The notes under the pieces: model-generated | Told to the model about the DNA's origin: nothing | The model's input: the letters and a program-made list of their open reading frames with translations, nothing else | Databases searched by the model: none | Program-made: the position numbers and the translations under genes | Source of the DNA: Spirochaetota bacterium | GTDB lineage: Bacteria; Spirochaetota; UBA12135; COTS27 | DNA length: 14,522 nucleotides | Reading direction: 5' to 3' | Assembly (NCBI GenBank): GCA_030621685.1 | Contig: JAUXHF010000016.1 | Location: forward strand, 1-14,522 | In this document: in pieces, positions 13,897-14,522 of the stretch | How positions within the stretch are numbered: the first letter of the stretch is position 1 | Layout: each line of letters opens with the position of its first letter

Positions 13897-14522
13897 ATGA
13901 ATAGCTCTAAGAAGCTAGGAACGGTGAGCATTGTAGGCGCTGGATTTTTGGGAGCGGTTCTTGCAAAAAATCTTTCAAAACAAAATTATGCTGTGCATGT
14001 TTCGAGTACTCGTTGGCAGCGACTAGCAGAGTTAAGGAAAATTGCCAAAACTGCCATTGTTCTCCGCTTGACCGGGGCGAAGCCTGTTATAAAGGAAATC
14101 TTGGAAAGTGAGAAAGTTTTTTTTTCCTCCGATTGCTTTATTATATGCGTGCCGCCTAGAAAAAGGGAGCTTGGTTTTGAAACGCGTTACCTTGCCGAGA
14201 TGCAAGAATTCCTGCAAAGACTTAAGGCAAGCAATCCAACTAGCCAAAGCCAAAGCAAAAATATTGCTTTTTATACGAAGAGAAAACAGCGGGTAATTTT
14301 CATCTCATCTACGGCGGTGTATGCTAGCAGGAAAATTTCTGATAGCATAGCTAAGCCATGTCTTTGTGCAGGCAACGAGGAAAGAGCAGATTCTCAATCT
14401 GGGGCCTATTTGCGGCAAGTGGAGCGGCTTTTTCTTGAAAGTCCGTGCATCGTGGTAAGCATTGTTCGCTTGGGAGGATTAATAGGGAAGCAGCGCTATC
14501 CTGGGCGCTTTCTCAGAAGTAA
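13897..14522 (+). CDS. NAD(P)-binding epimerase/reductase-like protein, 3' end outside the window
   Basis: The frame is open from ATG 13897 to the end of the window (208 complete codons plus two bases), so the gene is partial only because the window stops. It begins with a Rossmann nucleotide-binding loop, VSIVGAGFLGAVLAKNL (GxGxxG, about residues 10-26). Later come VIFISSTAVYA, AYLRQVERLFL and VSIVRLGGLIGKQRYPGRFL. The last resembles the R-x-x-G-(I/L)-Y-G-P-G-R-x-P-G-R-F motif of YeeZ-type members of the extended short-chain dehydrogenase family. The usual catalytic YxxxK is not evident; the tyrosine in AYLRQVE is the nearest position. A run of nine T residues (14117-14125) falls in the coding sequence. 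No Shine-Dalgarno is visible. Substrate is unknown. Confidence 0.75.
   Translation, partial: MNSSKKLGTVSIVGAGFLGAVLAKNLSKQNYAVHVSSTRWQRLAELRKIAKTAIVLRLTGAKPVIKEILESEKVFFSSDCFIICVPPRKRELGFETRYLAEMQEFLQRLKASNPTSQSQSKNIAFYTKRKQRVIFISSTAVYASRKISDSIAKPCLCAGNEERADSQSGAYLRQVERLFLESPCIVVSIVRLGGLIGKQRYPGRFLRS

Overview
The window looks like a stretch of chromosome from an AT-rich bacterium, most plausibly a spirochaete. This is inferred from the gene types: a stand-alone membrane-anchored PASTA protein, a UDP-sugar pyrophosphorylase-like enzyme, and a MotB N-terminus resembling spirochaete MotB proteins. No rRNA or tRNA gene was found to anchor the taxonomy. I saw no CRISPR array, transposase or phage gene.

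Layout. Bases 1-87 hold a duplicated 29-bp promoter-like repeat. A plus-strand series follows: a UDP-sugar/UDP-glucose pyrophosphorylase family enzyme (88-2256), a protein with one membrane segment and three PASTA domains (2421-3629), and a UvrD/Rep/PcrA helicase (3687-5750). Next come three plus-strand genes that look like parts of a rotary motor: a MotA-like stator channel (5941-6816), a MotB-like stator with an OmpA domain (6876-7538), and a 765-residue protein (7764-10061). The last appears to join the C-terminal periplasmic ring-building part of FliF, a membrane helix and a FliG-like torque domain in one chain. A small hot-dog thioesterase (10167-10586) ends inside a 22-bp tandem repeat array (10570-10680). 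The array fills most of the space before three minus-strand genes, in transcription order pdxH (13218-12556), thyA (12364-11453) and folA (11299-10727). Divergent from pdxH are an acylphosphatase (13513-13827) and an NAD(P)-binding epimerase/reductase-like gene cut by the window end (13897-14522).

How the genes work together. The motA-like and motB-like genes encode the two halves of an ion-driven stator. The next gene supplies what a rotor needs: a ring-forming periplasmic domain, a membrane anchor and a FliG C-terminal domain, which in flagella is the part the stator pushes on. No flagellar export, rod, hook or filament gene is present here, so this may be a compact rotor-stator module separate from, or accessory to, the flagellum. 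That is the main candidate for something undescribed. ThyA and FolA form the usual thymidylate/folate pair: ThyA oxidises methylene-tetrahydrofolate to dihydrofolate and FolA reduces it back. PdxH makes pyridoxal phosphate, the cofactor of the glycine/serine enzymes that feed the same one-carbon pool.

Limits. All family calls rest on motifs read by eye. Promoters, terminators and hairpins are pattern matches only; the sigma-28-like sites in particular are weak, since an equally good match lies inside the helicase gene.
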